Assembly (NCBI RefSeq): GCF_049942825.1
Contig: NZ_CP187970.1
Coordinates: 6,076,001 to 6,140,000, forward strand
Direction of reading: 5' to 3'
Length of the DNA: 64,000 bases
DNA from: Paenibacillus_G sp049942825
GTDB lineage: Bacteria; Bacillota; Bacilli; Paenibacillales; NBRC-103111
The notes below the pieces were generated by a model. It searched no databases, was not told the origin of the DNA, and saw only the letters and a program-made list of their open reading frames with translations. Positions 61,001-64,000 of the stretch are shown piece by piece. Each line of letters opens with the position of its first letter. The stretch's first letter is position 1. The position numbers and the translations under genes were made by a program.

Positions 61001-63960
61001 GCTGCCGGAGCGCCGTCCATATAGATATCCGCCTTCTTGCCAGGCACATCCGCTACAATCTTGAGATTGTACCAGCGGTTGTTCACCGGCGGCTCGCTGA
61101 TCTTGTAGTCCGCGCCGCTCTTCTTGTAGACGAACGTATTGGCCGATTCGGCGACAGGCTGGGTCGGCTTGCGGAGCTCGACCGACAGCGGCGTCTTCGT
61201 CCCCGCTTCGTCCTGCAGCTGCAGCAGCACCGAGGTGCCCGGCCACGCGGCGGAGGTCAGATCCGTCTCGATCACTACGGCACCGGTCTGCGGTGCGAAC
61301 TTGCGGACGAACTGCGTATTGCCCACTCCATTGTCGTACACGATCATCGCCACCGAAGAGGAGTTGCCTGTCGTTCCCGCAGGCACAGGTACGGCGCCTA
61401 CTTTGTGGTCGGCATCCTGCGGATCCGGCGTAATCGTGTAGCCCGCCGGCAGCGTTCCCTCCGCCAGTCCTTCGTAGCTGTCGTTCACCAGGTAGATCGT
61501 TCCTGTGGTTCCGGTCGGCTCCGCGCTGACCTCGGCCGAGTTGAAGCTCTCGCCCTGGGCGTTGGCTGCGGTCACCACGTAATAATATTTCAGGCCGGCG
61601 GTCAGCCCTGTGTCCGTATAGCTCGGCTGCGTCAGCCCCTGCGCCGCCACGGTGTAAGGGCCGCCGGGCAGCTCGCTGCGCTTCACCGTATAGCTCTGTG
61701 CCGTACTGACCGGACTCCAGTTCAAGGTTACCTGCTTGTCGCCCGCAGCCGCCTGCACCCCTTGGGGCGCGGTCGGGTAATCCGCCGGAAGCGCGCGCAC
61801 GGCAGCGCCGGAGAAGACCGATGTATTGTACTTCTGGACATCGTCGTCGGCATCGGCGGCATCCGCTGCGAGACCGAAGTAAGCCGTCTCGCCCATCGGG
61901 ATCGAAGCGGTGCCCGCTACCGTCCAGTCCACCCCATCCTTCGACACCAGGGTCGTGAACTGGCTGCCGAGACGGACCGCCTTCACCCAATACGGCACGG
62001 AGATGAAGTCTTCCGGCTCAGTCTTCACAGCCTGGCCTTTGGCCGTTGTACGGGTGAGGGTCACGGCTTTGCGGCCCATTTTGACATATGGAATGTACAG
62101 AGCCGCCATACGGGAGCCCGCGGTCAGGTCCTCGCGGATCATCACGCCCGCTTCCGCCCCGTCGTCAGTCGCCGTCACGCTCTCTACCCGGGCGATGATC
62201 TCGCCGTTGCCCGTGAGCGGCTGATAAGCGAAGTGGACGGCATCCGCCGACCCGCCCATGAGTCCGGCCGCTTTGACCGTCACGTCGCCCGGTGTGGCTC
62301 CAAGCTGCGTATGCCCGGCTATGCCCGGCGTACCGATGTCTTTCGCCTCCCACGGAGCAGTGCTGCCGCTCGTGCTCGCATGGACGGTGACACGATCCGA
62401 CTGCACCGCGGTGCCCGTATTATCGACCGCTCTGACGGTCAGATAGTGGGTCCCGTCTTTCACCTTCGGCAACGTCAGCGAGTACGGTGCGGAGGTGTCT
62501 TCGCCCAGCAGCACATCGCCGTGATAGAACTGCACCTTGGCTACCGTGCCGTCCGGATCGGAAGCCTCGGCCTGCACGGTGATATCCGATCCCGCCTCCA
62601 CGATCGTATTGTGGGCCGGAGCGGTGATCGAAGCGGCCGGGCTCGCCGAGCCGTTCCCTGTGAGGGAGTTCAGGTAGACCTCCAGGTTCGTATACCCTTC
62701 GGCATTCACGAGATTGCCGTCCGCGCTATCGGCGGGATTCAGCCCGTGCTGCGCCTCCCAGCTGTCCGGCATGCCGTCTTGGTCACCGTCCGCAAGAGGC
62801 GACACCGCCTGCTCGAACTCCAGATAGCCGCCGACTTCCTTCTGGGAATTGATGTGCTCTCCTGTCCGGTTCTTCACGTCGCTGATGATCCTCGCGTCGA
62901 TCGCATCGCGGCGCGGCAGTACGGCGCCGGCGCCGGCCAGCACACTGGCATAAGCCTCTTCGGCGGTCTGCGGCTGCGCCGGCTCGAGCATGGCCACCGG
63001 CTCGGCAAGCTTGGCGTCGGGGCTGGCCAGCGAACCCACGCCTTTCCAGTTGTCCGCGGTCACCTCCGGATTTCCGTCCATGTAGTTCCCGCCGATGTAC
63101 ATCCGGGAGTCCGCCGCCACACCGACGAAGATCATGCTGCGGGCATTATAGTACGTGCTCGGCCCGTATTTGAAATAGTTGTTGCGGAGGTTGAAGCTTC
63201 CCTTCTCCCCGCCGTAAGCGGAGAAAAAGCCCCAGTTATAAATGACATTGTTGTACGCGTCCGTCTTGTCCTCCGCCGAAGTTGCCGCGAAGCGCGGGTT
63301 CCGGGAGACGTTGTGGGCGACAAGGTTGTGATGGAACGTCGTATTGCGTCCGCCCCAGATGCCTCCGTAGCCGTGCCTGCCTTTGAAGTGGGTGGTCATC
63401 AGCATGCTCTCGGACATGATCGACCACTGCACCGTCGTATTCTCGTTCTCGTACATGCTCATGACTTCATCGACCGACCAGGAGAACGAGCAGTGGTCGA
63501 TGATGATGTTCTTGTGATACCGGCCTCCGAACGCGTCGTCCTCGCTCATCACCCGGTCCCCGAGCCGGAACCGCAGATAGCGGACGATGAGGTTGTCCCC
63601 ATCCATCGAGGTCGTATAATCCGCGACCGTGATGCCTTCGCCCGGTGCCGTCTGGCCGGCGATCGTCAGATTCGATCCCGTGATCTTCAGCGGAGACTGC
63701 AGATGAATCGTGCCGCCGACCTTGAAGACGACCGTCCGGTTGCTGCCGGATACCGCATCCCGGAGCGAGCCCGGTCCCGAATCGGCGAGCGTCGTCACCT
63801 CATAGACGCTGCCTCCCCGGCCGCCGGTCGTATACTTGCCTCCGCCTTCCGCCCCCGGAAAGGCGGGAACGCCCGGTGCCGGCGTTTCGGCCGAAGCCGC
63901 CCCGGGCAGCATGCTTCCCAGCATGGCCATAATGAGTACGGATGCCACTGTCTTTTTCAC
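58072..63960 (-). CDS. Secreted pectate lyase-pectin methylesterase fusion
   Basis: A 1962-residue exported multidomain enzyme. Residues 1-24 are a signal peptide. About 30-435 is a PL1-like pectate lyase (IIIDHCSFSWSVDEVM; likely catalytic Arg in SRNPRF). About 440-530 is an Ig-like domain and 545-720 a beta-sandwich of DUF1349 or LamG kind. Fibronectin III repeats are at about 728-815 and, four in a row, 1028-1390, split by a sandwich domain at 820-1025. About 1390-1690 is a CE8 pectinesterase with Gln1502, Asp1525 (FQDTFY), Asp1546 (GTVDYIFG) and Arg1602/Trp1604 (LGRPWRP). The tail (1690-1962) is a cadherin-like domain and a beta domain. Demethylation and lyase cleavage are consecutive steps on pectin. 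The GTG start follows GGGAGG. No S-layer anchor was seen. Confidence 0.88.
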   Translation of the reverse strand: MKKTVASVLIMAMLGSMLPGAASAETPAPGVPAFPGAEGGGKYTTGGRGGSVYEVTTLADSGPGSLRDAVSGSNRTVVFKVGGTIHLQSPLKITGSNLTIAGQTAPGEGITVADYTTSMDGDNLIVRYLRFRLGDRVMSEDDAFGGRYHKNIIIDHCSFSWSVDEVMSMYENENTTVQWSIMSESMLMTTHFKGRHGYGGIWGGRNTTFHHNLVAHNVSRNPRFAATSAEDKTDAYNNVIYNWGFFSAYGGEKGSFNLRNNYFKYGPSTYYNARSMIFVGVAADSRMYIGGNYMDGNPEVTADNWKGVGSLASPDAKLAEPVAMLEPAQPQTAEEAYASVLAGAGAVLPRRDAIDARIISDVKNRTGEHINSQKEVGGYLEFEQAVSPLADGDQDGMPDSWEAQHGLNPADSADGNLVNAEGYTNLEVYLNSLTGNGSASPAASITAPAHNTIVEAGSDITVQAEASDPDGTVAKVQFYHGDVLLGEDTSAPYSLTLPKVKDGTHYLTVRAVDNTGTAVQSDRVTVHASTSGSTAPWEAKDIGTPGIAGHTQLGATPGDVTVKAAGLMGGSADAVHFAYQPLTGNGEIIARVESVTATDDGAEAGVMIREDLTAGSRMAALYIPYVKMGRKAVTLTRTTAKGQAVKTEPEDFISVPYWVKAVRLGSQFTTLVSKDGVDWTVAGTASIPMGETAYFGLAADAADADDDVQKYNTSVFSGAAVRALPADYPTAPQGVQAAAGDKQVTLNWSPVSTAQSYTVKRSELPGGPYTVAAQGLTQPSYTDTGLTAGLKYYYVVTAANAQGESFNSAEVSAEPTGTTGTIYLVNDSYEGLAEGTLPAGYTITPDPQDADHKVGAVPVPAGTTGNSSSVAMIVYDNGVGNTQFVRKFAPQTGAVVIETDLTSAAWPGTSVLLQLQDEAGTKTPLSVELRKPTQPVAESANTFVYKKSGADYKISEPPVNNRWYNLKIVADVPGKKADIYMDGAPAALGVDFQADLAGAGIGRILAKTPGTGKGTLYYDNLKVYVEPIATPQGLTALPGSGKVQLNWTSAAGAASYTVKRSNVSGGPYTAVASGLTTTQYIDEGLTNGTTYYYVVTATGPTGESGPSGQIAVTPSEDAVKPEAPAGLTAQARSTQADLTWQPSEGASYYTVKRAENAAGPFTVVAAKVTGTTFRDGGLINGTPYYYTVSASSVGGEGADAPAVTVLPAAALGTPAVTGTAGADSVTLSWNAVEGASSYEVKRAAAPEGPYTALTDTAGLSYREEGLPQGVPYYYTVTARNDEVRGLDSAPAAVRPAAAGGVPAVPQGLRAEPGSGEAALFWTAASGADAYSVKRSESPDGGFVTIASQVSGTTYKDTGLVNGKTYYYLVSAVNAAGESGSTAPVQEAPAAVLTVAADGSGMYAKVQEAINAVPDNSPVTTVIKIKDGVYREKLNIPSSKVKIRMIGESREGTVLIYGDSAKTLDASGRELGTTGSASFTVSANDFTAENLTVANDAGQFAGQAVALLTKGDRMFFRSVKLTAFQDTFYANDGRQVFVDSHIEGTVDYIFGSASLVFQNCVIHSLAGGYVTAASTPQGGMGYLFLNSRLTAEPGLTGTVALGRPWRPYAKVSYVNTYMDDHIRPTGWDNWGNAANELTASYNEYASYGPGAKPQDRYRWSKQLTAEEAAALLPEVTLPGTDGWNPLKRTPLLGGSTQLAALKTDGVPVAGFRPEITEYEVLLPAGTTAAPTVTASVYAAGSAVQVEQAAALPGTASVKVTAQDGTAGTYQVHFRVDKPVDTVPPTATVTYSAYGPTNGSVTATIVPSEPVTVTNNNGSLSYTFEANGSFTFTFVDAAGNKGSATARVSVIDKSAPSLTLSVNTSKLWPPNHRMVPIHVTVKSSDSGSGIASVVLKSITSSEADAGLGRDDLPKDIQGAAYGTNDADFQLRAERYGDRVYTITYTATDKAGNRTDAVVKVSVKP

Positions 63961-64000
63961 AACCTTGCCTCCCTTTGCACTCTGATTTGATTGACTGCGC

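Noticed and set aside
61405..63990. 861-codon open frame on the plus strand
   Set aside because: Antisense to the pectate lyase end of the same gene; no domain and no ribosome site.

Overview
The window looks like chromosomal DNA from a high-GC, spore-forming, polysaccharide-degrading Firmicute, most likely Paenibacillus or a close relative. The basis is B. subtilis-like sigma-A promoters, strong GGAGG ribosome sites, cre-type CcpA sites, a FadR-etfBA operon with the Bacillus FadR operator, AraNPQ- and LplB/YtcP-type sugar importers without ATPases, and an iol operon. No rRNA, tRNA, CRISPR array or phage was seen. Nearly all of the sequence is assigned to 42 protein genes.

Left third (1-22.4 kb), metabolism and transport: fadR-etfB-etfA with a perfect operator at its start; a secreted LRR/copper-amine-oxidase-stalk protein; a uracil permease; a small membrane protein and a DUF3231 spore-type protein; a Gfo/Idh/MocA oxidoreductase; a dienelactone hydrolase; an SsuA-like sulfonate-binding lipoprotein; an HPr-like protein with Glu at the phospho-His position; a tctCBA tricarboxylate importer facing a CitA/CitB-type two-component system; a LysE exporter convergent with an APC permease; and a flavin-dependent (LLM) monooxygenase. 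Both sulfur-linked genes (SsuA-like and LLM) have a good promoter followed by a terminator-like hairpin in the leader.

Middle (22.4-45.5 kb), accessory carbohydrate region: a pyrimidine-rich tandem array with a ~173-bp period; two paralogous HTH regulators with a beta-sandwich-like C-terminus; araN-araP-araQ; one secreted and one cytoplasmic GH43 arabinosidase-like enzyme; a GH95 enzyme; a sugar isomerase/epimerase; and a myo-inositol operon iolD-E-C-A-J-G (no iolB). A small MITE-like element lies in one spacer.

Right (45.9-64 kb): an ABC-type ATPase of the COG3910 kind, then a minus-strand xylan/pectin block: an LplB/YtcP/solute-binding-protein importer with an embedded GH43 xylosidase, a membrane-bound AraC-type sensor-regulator, a second GH43 enzyme, and a 1962-residue secreted protein joining a pectate lyase to a pectin methylesterase.

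The most unusual structure is a dispersed intergenic element present three times (25.1, 36.9 and 47.0 kb). Each copy has four ~26-bp units arranged forward-forward-reverse-reverse. The GGAACT cores are spaced exactly 51, 68-70 and 51 bp although the DNA between them has diverged. Other points worth checking are a TATTTTAAAY box shared by the arabinose-locus promoters, an orphan promoter behind the second regulator, and an in-frame duplication of the 3' end of a solute-binding-protein gene.
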